Origin: Vesta saturnalis
Taxonomy: Eukaryota; Arthropoda; Insecta; Coleoptera; Lampyridae
DNA length: 64,000 nucleotides
Direction of reading: 5' to 3'
NCBI GenBank assembly: GCA_036346205.1
Contig: JARFJB010002010.1
Span: 1,507,001 to 1,571,000, forward strand
Part shown: positions 1 through 12,962 of the stretch, one piece after another
Layout: the number at the start of each line of letters is the position of its first letter
How positions within the stretch are numbered: position 1 is the first letter of the stretch
Program-made: the position numbers and the translations under genes
Notes under the pieces: generated by a model
What the model saw: the letters and a program-made list of their open reading frames with translations, nothing else
What the model was told of the DNA's origin: nothing
Database searches by the model: none

Positions 1-132
1 AGGATGCGTTTCGTTGAAGACTCGGGCTGTGCTACGAGCACACTTATTCTGGGCTCCATACAAATAAATAATTTCAACTCTTCCTTGAATAGTGTAAACC
101 ATGATTTATTCTTGGTTTTATTCAAATTCATT

Positions 133-300
133 GTTTCAAACTGAAGTAATGAATTGTCAAAATTCAACAACTTAACTGAAACAGACTATGTTTCAAACCG
201 AAGTAATAATTGTCAAAATTCAACAACTTAACCGAAACAGACTATGTTTCAAACTGAAGTAATGAATTGCCAAAATTCAACAACTTAACCGAAACAGACT
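133..300. repeat. 56-57 bp tandem repeat, three copies
   Basis: Three head-to-tail units begin at 133, 190 and 246, each starting GTTTCAAACYGAAGTAAT and ending near GAAACAGACT. They differ at only a few positions, so this is a young minisatellite. No open frame runs through it. The bases from 301 to 622 hold nothing I can recognise. Confidence 0.85.
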
Positions 301-618
301 TGATTACGGCTTACCATAACTGAACTCTGAAAGCCAAACAATCCAAATCGATAAACACACGATAAAAATATTCTAGAGAGAAGATATCGTTTCCGTATCA
401 CTTCGTATTTCAGTACTTGATTAAATTAAATCAATGAAATAAATTTATTCCTATAGTATTGACATTTTCGTGTTGTGATTTCAAAATGGGGCGATGGAAA
501 TCAATTTTCTGAACGCCGTTGGATTTGTATTTTGCATAATTTCAAAATGAGGTATCACAAGCTAGGGGGTGCAATTTGAAATTTTAAAGTGAGGGGCGTG
601 GGGACTAAGGGGGAAAGT

Positions 619-745
<127 letters not shown>

Positions 746-936
746 TAATCCTTGGACATTTTAATGAATTTAATGAATTAGCATTCATGATTTTTTATAA
801 ATATAAAATTGAAAATCTTTATGTGCATAAAAAGATTCCCCCGAATGGGTTTCCAACCCATGTCCTCTCATTGACTAGACGAGTGCTATACCAACTGAGC
901 TACTGGGGTTATGAATTACATTCGATAGAAACTTAA
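746..936 (-). mobile_element. tRNA-derived SINE, copy 1 (tRNA-Thr-like head)
   Basis: Read on the minus strand, the element has a short leader (ATTCATAA near 915), a tRNA-like head at 837-909 with A box (GTAGCTCAGTTGG) and B-box-like sequence, a body of about 90 bp, and the (TA)n tract at 623-745 as its tail. The head matches the copy at 3328-3400, where the anticodon position reads AGT (Thr). In this copy the T-loop has diverged (GGTTGGAA instead of GGTTCGAA) and an extra base disturbs the D arm, so it is not a working tRNA. Both flanks match copy 2, which identifies it as a dispersed repeat. Confidence 0.75.
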
Positions 937-1152
937 TATGTATACAGGGTGTCCCGTAAATATTGGAACCAACGTCGGGAGGTGAAAGTATACCTCTAAA
1001 TATCAAAAAAGTTCTCATCAACGTACCCTTGAAGATGCGTTGTCTATTAAATACAGGTCGTTAAAGAAAAACATTTTTATTCGTTTTTTGCCCGTAACTC
1101 CTTAAATATTAATGGTACATAAATGTGATTCGGTTGACTTATGACACATAAA

Positions 1153-2001
1153 TAGAGAGCGGATAGTCAGGCAAAAAAAATATCAAAAAAGGCGTTATAA
1201 AAGGCATATTAAAACAGGAAAAAAGGCAAAAAAAGGCACAATCGACTATTAAAATGTACAGTTTATTTTGTTTTACATAAACCTTTATTCCATACCGTTA
1301 TTTTCACAAGCACAAATCAAATATTTTTGTGCAAAGGAGCTGTTGCCTCTTGTCGTTTACAATGTTTTTGTAAAAGGAAAAAGTTCTTTCGACATCACAA
1401 GATGGAGGCGCAAATTTTAAAGCCGATATTTCTGCTACGGTTTAGGACGTTCTTTCTTGGTGCTCCGTGACTTCTCCTTCTTGAATTTATGTCAGATGTT
1501 TATCTAATTATCAAAATTGATAAGCAAAAAGCAAATTAATACTAATCATTTGTCTAAGACATAAAAATAATCCCCTCTGGACAGAATAAAAATTACGTTT
1601 GTTTTCTTTACTTAGTGAATATGCTCTTAAAATGAGATTCATGCTGATATCCTTAAAGTATTGAATATGGTATTAAGCCTGTTATTGTACATAATTCTAT
1701 TAACGATTTTTAAATTACTCTTTAAGTATAACCAGCTTTTGTTTTTTTCACAAATGATTGTTAACAATATGTGGACTTTACATTCCTTTGTTAATTACAA
1801 GTTCGTGGTAAGAACTTTTGAGGAAAGAATGTTAATGGTACTAAATGCGTAATTTACACAAATTCCTGTAATACATTATTGTTTGTTATCTATTAGAACA
1901 AGTTTTATACAAAATGATCAAAATTGATCAAAAACGCCAAAAAGTTATTCAAAAAGGCAAAATAGGCAGGCTCCAGGCATTTTCTGACTACCCGCTCTCT
2001 A
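1153..2001. mobile_element. hAT remnant nested in mariner A
   Basis: Termini are TAGAGAGCGGATAGTCAG at the left and its near complement CTGACTACCCGCTCTCTA at the right. The 8-bp sequence CACATAAA flanks both sides (1145-1152 and 2002-2009), which is the hAT-type target duplication. Several AAAAGGC motifs lie just inside both ends, as expected for subterminal transposase binding sites. At 849 bp the element is internally deleted. It keeps one piece of transposase coding sequence at 1304-1435. Confidence 0.85.
1304..1435 (-). pseudogene. hAT transposase C-terminal dimerisation fragment
   Basis: A minus-strand frame of about 43 codons ends at a TGA at 1304-1306. It contains APPSCDVERTFSFYKNI followed by NDKRQQLL, which fits the C-terminal hAT dimerisation region (the pattern with VERxFS, YKNI and KR). 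The rest of the transposase, including the catalytic part, is missing. The fragment sits inside a remnant with correct hAT termini and an 8-bp duplication, so the two lines of evidence agree. Confidence 0.75.
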
Positions 2002-2296
2002 CACATAAAGAATGACACGTTGTGCAACGGTTGAGGTAATTTTGAAATATGCCAGACACATAGATATAGGGGTGATTTGAAGTGTTTAACCCTGTAACTT
2101 CTACGTCACTGGCATAAAATGAATTTCAGTGGTATATAAAGTCTTTTACACAAAAATTTTTACCTCGTGTAAAGCTCTAAAGTAAGTAATTTTCGGGAAA
2201 ATTGGAATATTACAGGATGCACCTAAAGAGTCAATCTCTTGCACAACAATAGCTTAAGATAAAATGAGGAACAATTTTTATTTAAAAGAAAAATTA

Positions 2297-2965
2297 TTAC
2301 AATAGATTCTCAAAATGCGCTCCATTTTGCTCAATGCATAAATTATCTCGACGAATCATGAATTGGTGTACTCTTCAAAGCGTACCAGGGTTACCTCTAA
2401 TTTCTCCAAATGCTGCTATCACCCTTGTCAGAAGATCTTCTTGGTTTAGTACAGGTATTTCATATACCAATGATTTAACATGTCCCCATAAAAAGAAGTC
2501 AAGATGATTGAGATCTAGAGACCGAGCAGGCCAGCACAAAATCTCTACTAATCCATCGATTTGGAAAGAATTGGTCCAAATGGTCTGGAACATTCCTATT
2601 AAAATAAGCAGCTGCCCCATCATTTGAAGCCACATACTGTGGTGAACGTTTAAAGGTAAGTCGTCAAAGTACTCAGGTAAAATAGTTCTTAGAAAATACA
2701 AATAACAATCACCATTTAGTCTTGGAGGCAACAAATATGGCCCTAGTATAGTATTGTCTATAATACCACCCCAAATATTAATGGAAAAATTGTGTTGATC
2801 TTTTCTTAAAGAAATAGCGTGGGGATTCCCATAATCCCAAATGTGGCCGTTGCGACCATTGAAATAACCATCTTTGGTAAAACATTCCTCATCTATAAAT
2901 AAAATTTTTCGAAGAAAATCAGTTTCATTTCGACTTTTTTGAATATATCAATTGGAAAAATCCAG
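2297..2965 (-). pseudogene. Tc1/mariner (IS630 superfamily) transposase, decayed
   Basis: The minus-strand reading gives FIDEECFTKDGYFNGRNG (first catalytic D), then FSINIWGGI and GPYLLPPRLNGDCYLYFL. Next comes a region where the expected QxDGAPAH motif is scrambled, and then WPARSLDLNHLDFFLWG with the third acidic position. A TGA at about 2375 interrupts the C-terminus, which then continues in frame to HFENLL and a stop at 2297-2299. An upstream stop breaks the N-terminal side and the helix-turn-helix part is not readable. The family is clear, but no active enzyme can be made. It is the transposase of mariner A, whose TIRs surround it. Confidence 0.88.
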
Positions 2966-3244
2966 ACTGCCACTGAAATTCACGTATCTAATAAACGACG
3001 CATCTTCAAGGGTACGCCTATGGAAACTTTTTTCATAGTTAGAGGTATACTTTCGCCTCCCGACGTTTGTTGCAATACTTACGGGACATCCTGTATAATT
3101 TGTTAACAGAATATTGTATTAACCTACATGGTAATAGTTACTATGTGTACTATTATCATGTAGCCTACATATCGCTAAGGTTGCACACACGACAAGTACA
3201 TAGCTGTTTGTTCAATAATAATTGCTACAAGCAAATTTTAAATA

Positions 3245-3421
3245 GTAATCCTTGGAAATTTTAAATGATTAGCATTCATGATTTTTTATAAATATCAAAT
3301 TAAAAATGTTTGCATACATAACAAGATTCCTCCGAATGGGATTCGAACCCATGCCCTCTCGTTTACTAGACGAGTGCTCTACCAACTGAGCTACACGAGT
3401 TATGAATTACATTCGATAGAA
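3245..3421 (-). mobile_element. tRNA-derived SINE, copy 2
   Basis: The tRNA-like part at 3328-3400 has a good D arm (GCTC/GAGC), anticodon stem CTCGT/ACGAG with loop CTAGTAA (anticodon AGT, Thr) and T arm ATGGG-TTCGAAT-CCCAT. The acceptor stem pairs poorly (ACTCGTG against TCGGAGG), so this is a tRNA-derived head and not a gene. The body ends at CCAAGGATTA like copy 1. An inverted partial copy follows directly. Confidence 0.75.
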
Positions 3422-3423
3422 AC

Positions 3424-3486
3424 AGGACATGGGTTTCAATCCCATCTGGGGAATCTTGTTATGTATATAAACATTTTTAATGTATG

Positions 3487-3555
<69 letters not shown>
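3424..3555 (+). repeat. Inverted partial SINE copy followed by (TA)n
   Basis: The plus strand here repeats the T arm and body of the neighbouring minus-strand SINE (ATGGGTTTCAATCCCAT, then GGAATCTTGTTATGTAT) and runs straight into a (TA)n tract at 3491-3555. Together with copy 2 this makes a hairpin-capable structure with arms of about 57 bp around a 64-bp centre. Confidence 0.75.
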
Positions 3556-3557
<2 letters not shown>

Positions 3558-4459
3558 CGAAAATTTTAGAATGGCAAACCATGATCTGGAATTATGTCGT
3601 GCTTGTCACTCTTACAAAATGTGTCAAAACATAGGATGCGTCCAGTGTAAAACTGTGATGTGAGCAAATTCGCGACCGTATTTTTGGCAATTGCATGTGT
3701 ATCAGAGGGCGTACAGGCAAGATTAGCTTGATTATCTTCCATTTTGATGTTTTGTGACAGAATTTTGATAAAACAAAAGGCGACTAGATCAAATTTTTAC
3801 TTTTAAAATTAAGACATCACCAACCGCCACAAAAATCTCTAAATCAACTGAAGTACACATTTTTGCTTAAAAACGGCGTAAAAAGGGCAAATTACAAAAA
3901 ATAGCATAAAAAACGTGTTCAATTGCTTTGAAACACGGATTCAAGCTTAAAAAAACGAGTGGCGTAGTCACGGGTCTTTCAGTTTTGATAGTACAACCCA
4001 ATCTTATGATATCAGAGGCCTGTGAAACACATTTGTTTAACTACTCTTAGCCCAAAGGTAATGATTGGTCAAGAACCGTACTGTACTGTACTTATCCGAT
4101 CTCCTGTTGTACACACATTGGGCTATTCCCACACAAAAAAGGAACACTCGAGGTTTAGTAACCTTCAGGTTTACATTTTACATTTAAAATTAGTTCAAGA
4201 ATGCAATGTAGAGCTGATGTCCTGCGCTAAAAAACACGCAAGCGACGCGCACGCTTTTCACCGGTAATTCCGCCCTTAAGTGACGCACAATTTTTACTTA
4301 AATCGCCTATTGTTAGAGTGTTGTACACTTTATTCCGTTACTTATTCATATTTTAATATAAGATAACTCTAAAATTAGTTACTGTGTAATAAAGGTATAA
4401 AAAATGACGTTTAAAAATAAATATCGTTAATTAATTCTATTAAGTAGGTACATACTTAA
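3556..4459. other. No recognised feature
   Basis: Short frames occur, the longest coding 81 residues at 4022-4267 on the plus strand. It shows no family motif and no codon pattern that would support a gene. A poly-A-like AAAAAGGG/GGCAAAT stretch near 3870-3930 resembles hAT subterminal sequence but has no TIR. Confidence 0.4.
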
Positions 4460-4640
4460 TCACTCGTCTTCACTAAAACCATCGTCACAGTCACTGCTGC
4501 TACTTTCACCAATGTCCATCTCATTTTCTATATAATCAATTTCAGTTGCAATTACATGATTGCAACACATTTTCCATGTTTCTTCAGTCACTTTCGTAAA
4601 TCAATTTTTGCAATCAGATAGTTGGGCGTAGATCATATTG
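4460..4640 (-). pseudogene. C-terminal fragment of a Tc1-like transposase
   Basis: The minus strand reads FTKVTEETWKMCCNHVI, then an acidic tail (ENEMDIGESSSSDCDDGF) ending SEDE and a TGA at 4460-4462. A Trp-x2-Cys-x2-His helix followed by an acidic serine-rich end is common at the C-terminus of one group of insect Tc1-like transposases. A stop just upstream of FTKV suggests a TGG to TGA change. No catalytic domain is readable upstream, so the assignment is tentative. Confidence 0.45.
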
Positions 4641-5689
4641 ACTTGCTTTATAATCAATATTAAATACCCACTATTATGGTTAATATTATTCCAATTAAAA
4701 TACCTACATCTATTTCGAACGGAATTACAGCTGTAAATATCTGGTGTATAACACCACACGACCTTCCACCCTATAAAATGGAAATTAAATGAAATGAAAT
4801 AAGTTTAATAAGCATTTGTTTAGGATAATTATACGACCTCTTTTATAATAAGTTCATTACGAAAATAAGCAACATTGTAAAAATAAAAACAATAATCTAT
4901 GTCACACAATTTTAATTATAATTTTTTAAGATAACTATGCAACCTCTTTTTTATACGTTCATAACGAAAACAGGCAAAATCTTAGATAAAGAGAATAGAT
5001 GATTATCTTCACGAGGAAAATTTGGTGCAAAATGGCGGCCTCTTTTAGGCACGAAGGAAGTACAAGACGTTTGTGATTGTTCTTTCACTATTTTGATTGG
5101 CCGCGTAAAAAAGCGGTTTATTCAAATCCAGATTGAATAACAACTATTTTTTAATAGTAATAGGCACTTGTCATCCAATACAAAAAATGTTTATTTGACA
5201 TATGCTCTAATTTATAATTTCAGTAAATCATCATAGACTAAAAAAATGTTCTTTGAATTATAACAAAAATTAATCAGGTCTTTATTGGGTTTGGAAAAAT
5301 ATGTTTGCTAGCTTTAAATTCACACGATGTACTTTTGTAAGAAGAAGTCCACGTTGAAGATTAATACTAAAAAACACTAACCTAACCACAAAACTAAATG
5401 TGACGGGAAACAGTCGGCGATCGAACACAGTCGGATGCAATCGAGCAGCGAGCACAGCGTCACCTACAAAAAAGAAGAAGCTAAAAACGAATATCCAGAA
5501 TAGCCTATTTAAGAAAAGCATCCATTTTTTTTTTGTGTAGGGGCAAAATTGTAGAAACAAAGCAATAATCTGTGTCAGAATGACGTTTAAAACTTCATGT
5601 CAGATAGAGATTAATTAAATAGGCATAAATACACTTAAAAAAATTCCACCGCCGCCCACTTCTATAAGATATCAGTAACACAGTTTAAC
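4641..5689. other. No confident gene
   Basis: A 92-residue minus-strand frame at 5282-5560 crosses a GC-richer patch (5400-5470) but starts and ends in low-complexity sequence and matches nothing I know. The rest is AT-rich sequence without repeats I can link elsewhere in the window. Confidence 0.35.
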
Positions 5690-5930
5690 CATTTTCATTC
5701 ATATTTAATTAATTATTAGACTTACCTTGCGTTATATTAAGAAACTTTATAAAAACAGGTTATGTAAAATTAAGTTTTCTTTAAAAAATATGTCTTCTCT
5801 TTTTCTTATAAAATTAATCGTTATTGAGATATTGGAAAAATTAAATGAATTTAAATTCTAGTTTAGGAATTTTTGCCCCTAAATTACGCTTCGTATCAAA
5901 AAATTGCGTAGAACATAATTAATCTGTAGG
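5690..5930 (-). repeat. Inverted copy of the 3' flank of the FLYWCH/MULE element
   Basis: The minus-strand sequence matches 20600-20827 over about 220 bp, from the sequence just downstream of the transposase stop (CATAATTAATC on the complement) to ACTGTGTTA. There are scattered substitutions and one insertion near 5865. It marks a second, deleted copy of the element, whose coding part is gone here. Confidence 0.8.
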
Positions 5931-6892
5931 TTTAAGGTCTATATACCTTGGTATTTTATATCTTTGAAATATGCAGCTGTTTTATAAATATTTGATAGTG
6001 ACCAAGTACTGCCCCTAATAAACCTCCCTCTCCGCCGCTGGATTTCTCCCAAAATGCAATCAGCTCGAGTAGAAATGAAAAATAAACTTAAATACAACAT
6101 TTTAAGTACGCATGTGTTTTCCTGCTGGAGTTATCATGGATACTAACACACGTCCACACACACAGACACACACACAGATCCAGACATCATGGTCGATCTT
6201 GGCGAAACTTGGTCAAAAGTTGCAAAATGAGCTAATAAGTCGATTTAACAATAGTGAAGAAAAAGTCGATTGCGAAACCATCTATACCTACACATTCGCA
6301 TTACGGTAAACCTACATGCTCACTCAGAGCACTGAGCAGCCAACCTTTCCGCCAGGCAGAATGGCATGAGCTCTACACGCCGGAGAAAAGGTGTTGCATA
6401 CCGCAACTATATTATGGAAAAATGATCCAAGATATATTTTCTTACACTATAAATTTGAACGGCGGCATTGTCAATAATCGATTTCCGGAAATGTTTATAT
6501 TCTGAGCGTTGCGTTTGTCCAACAACAAGTCTTAACATCAAATTATTTCGGAAAACTCATAGTAATTGTAGAATTGTGCATTGGTTTGTTCTATTTACGA
6601 CCGGATGATAGATTTTAAGCAACACATTCAACTATGTACGCATTAAGATACGTTAAACTCGTTAAAATTTAATTAAAATCAAAATTTTAATGATTCTAGT
6701 GCAAAGGATTGAGTTTGAATATTTTTCTAAAACCTAAAAAATGCTTCTAGATTCGTTTACTTTCAAAATTACGTTCAATGACTTTTCTCAATGAATTTAG
6801 CTAAACTAAACGTGCCAATGTCGCATATTTCAAACTTTATTTACGTTAATTATAGAACCGATGTTCGAAAAATTGGGTGATAAAAGCTTCTT
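5931..6892. other. Unassigned; contains a (CA)n-rich stretch
   Basis: A CA-rich microsatellite lies at about 6147-6178. Overlapping short frames around 6112-6505 have no recognisable domain. Nothing else stands out. Confidence 0.4.
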
Positions 6893-7895
6893 ATTTATGA
6901 AAATGGAAACTTTCACCATTATTACACATAATTAAAGTACTTAGCATTTTTTGGGCATTTAATGGTGTGTGTTTGTATTTACAATTTACACAAATTTACA
7001 AGTTTGGATAACACTTAATGCTATTGTCCTCAGTAGTTGTAAAGCCTTTTAGAATTGCTTAAGATGTGAAAAAAAAATGATCAAATATGAAAAAGTGAAA
7101 AAGCAAACATAATTCTGCTATTATTATAACAGTTTGATAAACGTATAAAGCCAACTATGGATTCTACATTATAAGTATTTTGTAACTGTGGTTTTATATT
7201 AGTTGAGTTGATCGGTCTATTTCCATAGTTTTTGCTTTTATGCGCGACGCTTAGGAAACGGACAGTGCTTAGTCCTGAGAACGACTGTTTTCGCACTTAA
7301 GGCGAATTCATATTATTTTTTCCCCAAACACTAGACAACTCTAAGATTCAAACTTTGGTACTTTCCACTTGCTAGTCTGACACCTTTACCGCTGAGCCAC
7401 CGAGTAATCCGATATATATTTTTTAGAACTAACACATTATAAAATTCCATTATTATAGTCGATATTTCAAAATATTTTATTTCATCAGGACTAAATCTAA
7501 AATTTACTGAGGTGAGATACGTAAAATTTATAAAAGTCTTAAACTTACAATTTTAATGAAAAGTGTGTATTTGATAAGATGTAACATGGGACATATGCGG
7601 ATTATGTGAACCAAATTTAAATAAAATTTAAGAATGAATTCTAACAGGATATTCTAAAATAATTTAAGTTAGATTTATTAAAGTAATTATAAATAAAAAA
7701 CTTACAATTAATTAATGTAAAATTGGACAAAATGGAAGACCACGAGAAAACGCCCTTTTGAAATTTGAATATGACAAATGTGTCGAGATAAGGGAAAATG
7801 TTTAAGTTGGTACTTCTATGCAGAAAATACTGGCAACGTATATATTTCCGTAAGAATACTTGAGCACCCGAAAGCTGCAAAAACAGAGATAGCAA
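6893..7895 (-). mobile_element. Penelope-like element tail, copy 1
   Basis: This is an inverted copy of 18034-18740, where the same sequence follows a PLE coding fragment. Shared landmarks on the minus strand are GGAAATA near the start, CCTGATGAAATAAAATATTT (complement of 7480-7499), GGCCGATCAACTCAACTAA-type sequence near 7210, and CTGAGGACAATAGCATTAAG (complement of 7014-7033). The CTGANGA-hairpin-(G)AAAC pattern resembles the hammerhead-like core known from PLE terminal repeats. Compared with the second copy, this one is interrupted by a SINE at about 7267-7431. Confidence 0.65.
7267..7431 (-). mobile_element. Degenerate tRNA-derived SINE inserted in the PLE tail
   Basis: The minus strand shows an A-box-like GTGGCTCAGCGGTAAAGG (about 7383-7400) and a B-box-like GTTTGAATC. 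The sister PLE copy at 18440 runs uninterrupted across this point (GGAAACGGACACATT on the complement), so the insertion limits are read from the comparison. The anticodon arm no longer folds properly. Confidence 0.65.
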
Positions 7896-7953
7896 AATGA
7901 TAATGGGTTTACCATATAGTAATAAAACAAAGGATTGTTATTCTTTGCTTCGT

Positions 7954-7956
<3 letters not shown>

Positions 7957-8028
<72 letters not shown>

Positions 8029-8124
8029 GTTCTGGCTTTTAGTTAGTTATTTGGGGTTTCGTATAGTGCGCTGATACTAGAAATTACAGGTGCTTGCCTT
8101 TACGAAGAATTGGCCTATTTCAAC

Positions 8125-8174
<50 letters not shown>
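7957..8174. repeat. Two (TA)n tracts
   Basis: TA tracts at 7957-8022 and 8126-8174 are separated by about 100 bp of unique sequence. The first lies upstream of the minus-strand PLE tail, as the tract at 17973-18031 does for the second copy. Confidence 0.95.
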
Positions 8175-8175
<1 letters not shown>

Positions 8176-8892
8176 CTATTTTATACATATATTGATACTC
8201 GCAGGAAGCTTTATAGTTTAAAAAAAAAGACGGTAAATCCGTTTGATTTGACAGATTTTCGTGCTGGCCACATTACGCTTTGTAGATCGGCAACACTTCT
8301 GGCGTCCGCCGGGAACCATATTAACACATTTAAATATCACGGTGAGTAAAAATTAACCATGGGTACGTGAAAAATTAAATCTCTTTTAAATTGACATTAC
8401 GAAAAAATGTAGGAAAAACAATAGAATGAGGCAAATACCCATAAAAGTAACATATGCAGTCTGGCGCAGTACAGTGTTTCACAAAATGAATCTGATTTCA
8501 AATTCCACGTGATGTGAATATCAATAAATAAGTTTGTAAGGTAGTCTTTAAAAAAAAGTTAAGTGAAAGGAATTAGAAAAATGAAGCAACATTGAGTGTT
8601 TCAGTAAAACTATAAGTCAATAGTGACCGGAAATAAATTTTAGCTCAACGCTTTACCCCATAAATAACTTATACGTTACCTTACGCTTGTAATATTATAA
8701 AAGTTGTTTAGATGGATTAATTATATTTTTAGAACAGTAACCGAAAAACAAGTATTCGTCTTGTTTTTAACAATTTCGTAATACTATTATGAAAACTAAG
8801 GATATCACAATTTTAATAATTTTTACATATGAATCACAAAGTTGGCTGATATGAGATTATCAGGTATGAGAGCCCACGATTTAAAAAGATGG
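8175..8892. other. Unassigned
   Basis: No frame of note. A GC-richer patch at 8270-8320 ends in CAC|GGTGAGTAAA at 8341-8350, which would make a good splice donor on the plus strand. No exon can be defined from sequence alone. Confidence 0.25.
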
Positions 8893-9625
8893 TCTCCTTA
8901 AGAAAGGTGTACACTGGAGAGATCTTGCCCTAGCTAGAGCGTAGAGTAGCTCTAGGTAGGGCGCTCTATGCTGCTCTGCAGTGTACACATGTGCTAGAGA
9001 ACCCTAGCGGAGACCGCTCTAAGCTCTAACTAAAGATGGCCGACTCTACGGTATACACAGTGTTTGGGTGCCCTAGGTAGAACAGTCTAGCTCCATTCGT
9101 CCGGTTAAATATTGGAAAGTGCTCTACGTATTCAGTGGTGGATTGTTTTGACTATTTGTTTTTTTTTTGTGTTATTTACTATATCTTTGTTTATAGCGTT
9201 TCAACATGGCTGAATTTGTATGAAGTCGCGAGAAAACAATAACATTAATAACTCTTGCAATAATTTAGCGTACATTCCCTCGTATTCTCTTTTTGAATTC
9301 CGCAACCACAATCTTGTTTTCCCCTTCATAGCTTTCTTTTTTAATAACAAGGCACACATAACCACCAGAGCTGCTAAACGCTCTCTTTACAACACAGCGC
9401 AAAAAAACCTAGACTACACTGCTCTGAGAAATTTCTAGCACTGCTCTACGTAGTGCATTTACGTTTGACAGTGTACACAGGTTCAGAGGGTGCTCTAGCT
9501 AGATTTCTCTACCTCCGCTCTATGAATTCTCTACCTTAGGATAATTGTTCTACAGTGTGCACGTACTCAGTCTAGCTAAACTTGATCTATGAAAAACAAT
9601 CTCCAGTGTACAGGCCTTTAGGAGA
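8893..9625. mobile_element. TIR element rich in CTCTAG/CTAGAG motifs
   Basis: The left end TCTCCTTAAG-AAAGGTGTACACTGGAGA is matched in inverted orientation by TCTCCAGTGTACAGGC-CTTTAGGAGA at the right. The interior near both ends carries many CTCTAG, CTAGAG and GCTCTA motifs in both directions, which are absent from neighbouring DNA. No transposase is visible; a 72-residue plus-strand frame at 9220-9438 is unremarkable. It is probably a non-autonomous DNA transposon. I could not fix the superfamily because the target duplication is unclear. Confidence 0.6.
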
Positions 9626-11404
<1,779 letters not shown>

Positions 11405-11497
11405 TACATAGAGTTATTCATGATAACTCTTTTACACTGAACAAAATGGAAAAATCCACACAAAATAAATCCCCTTCTGCCACTAAGGGTTAATCCG

Positions 11498-12962
11498 TTA
11501 AAAGTTCATCCTACGATTTCTGGATTTATCTAGATAAAGTATGTTAGAATAAATTATATTTAAATTTTGAGTATCACTTCTCTTATTTATTACATAGCCT
11601 GTATAACGTATATGGGCCATTTCTAAAAACTTTATTTTGTATAAAATTGATGCAGAGGTCAACACGTGCGCTTTGTCGAAATCAGGAATGTGACCAGTGG
11701 AATTTATGTGTTGTGACAAAGTACAAGCATCTTTTGTGACTATTAGTCACTGCGGTGTGATGTAAGTCTATACCTAAGATTCCTTGAAGTCATGCCGATA
11801 TATGATTAGTTACAATCACTACAAGGGATGTTATACATAACATTTGTTTTATCTAAAGTGGCGGTCTCATCTTCAAGCTGAGTGAATAGATTGTTAACTT
11901 TCTCAAGGTTTTTAGGGGCTATGATGGTGTTCTTATATAGTTTGAGAATTTTATTAATTTTTGGAGTAAGAGTACTTATGTAAGATGTTCAACTGTACTT
12001 TTTTATTTCAGTTTCCACCTCTTCGTCATCCAATGGTTCATTGTTACGTGAAAGAGGACTATTATTACTGATATTGTGTAGGTCTTCAATGTTAGGAGTA
12101 GAGTATAGCAGTTTTCTTAACATAGGTTCAGAATACGGATTGTCTTTGAGCAATATAAAAAGTTTTTTTGTCTTAATGATGGATGGGATATTTTTGTGAA
12201 CCTGTTTCTTACACCCAGAACTAAATTGTCTTTCATTTTATATGTATGATCTGAATAATAATTGAGGTACTTCCCTCAACTTGTCGGTTTCCTGAACCAG
12301 TCTAGGATTATGACATTAGAGTCATCTTGGATTAACAGAGTGTCCAGAAAAGGGACACCGTTATTAGTTTCTTTTTCGATTGTAAAATTAAGTTGGTCGT
12401 TATACCTGTTAAAGCATTCAATGATTTCATCATAGTGATCTGCGTGAACAGCACATATGATGTTAACATATTTTTTTAAAAATGGACGCTCAAAACTTAG
12501 TTTAGGGATACAGGTATCAAGTAAGTCATCCGTGACATATTGAGCCACTATGGGGCTTAATTTGGAACCCATGGGCGTTCCTGCTATTTGTTTAAAAAAT
12601 TGACCGTTGTATGAGAAAAAGGTGGAGTCAAAAATAAATTCTGTTAATTTAATAAAGTTATCCTTGATAAGCGAACAATGTTGTTCTAAATTAGTCCAAT
12701 GGTTGTGAATAGTTTTAAGTACTAAATTAATAGGTAAGTTAGTAAAAAGAGATTCAGCATCCAGACTAATCAGCGTAAAGTTGAGAGGAAGTTTAAAATT
12801 GTTGATGAATTCTGCGAATTCCAATGAATCATCGTAGCCCCCGAAAACCTTAAGGGTCCTATGCAGTGAAACTAAAATTGTAATTTTTTTTATATGCAAC
12901 ACACAATACCTAAAATATTTAAAAATTGTTGACATGTTTCTCGCCACAGGAGGGCCTTGTAA
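11498..12962 (-). pseudogene. Penelope-like retroelement: reverse transcriptase plus GIY-YIG endonuclease, decayed
   Basis: The long minus-strand frame at 12276-12947 carries PLE reverse transcriptase motifs: FTLISLDAESLFTNLP, FFSYNGQFFKQIAGTPMGSK, and NDQLNFTIEKETNNGVPFLD. The catalytic YVDD site reads KYVNIICAV, so both aspartates are lost and the enzyme is dead. After several frameshifts the linker (EKVNNLFTQLEDETATLDK) leads into the GIY-YIG domain (NVMYNIPCSDCN, a stop, SYIGMTSRNL). The C-terminal end at 11498-11719 has HINSTGHIPDFDKAHV and NIIYSNILYLDK. The N-terminal part of the polymerase is missing (5' truncated). A second fragment of the same lineage sits at 17889-17972. Confidence 0.9.

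Larger units (their letters stand above)
945..3093 (-). mobile_element. Tc1/mariner-type element A with about 95-bp TIRs
   Basis: The ends are imperfect inverted repeats: TA then CAGGGTGTCCCGTAA at the left, and the complement CGGGACATCCTG then TA at the right. Homology continues about 95 bp inward, through CGTCGGGAGG and GTACCCTTGAAGATGCG. The flanking TA at 943-944 and 3094-3095 is the expected target duplication. Removing the nested hAT remnant leaves about 1.29 kb, a normal size for the superfamily. The transposase pseudogene lies on the minus strand at 2297-2965. Confidence 0.88.

Noticed and set aside
3328..3400. Functional tRNA-Thr (AGT) gene
   Set aside because: The acceptor stem pairs poorly and a second copy with the same flanking body occurs at 837-909, so it is a SINE head.
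5282..5560. 92-residue minus-strand frame crossing a GC-richer patch
   Set aside because: No motif, phenylalanine-rich low-complexity start, and no support for an exon structure.
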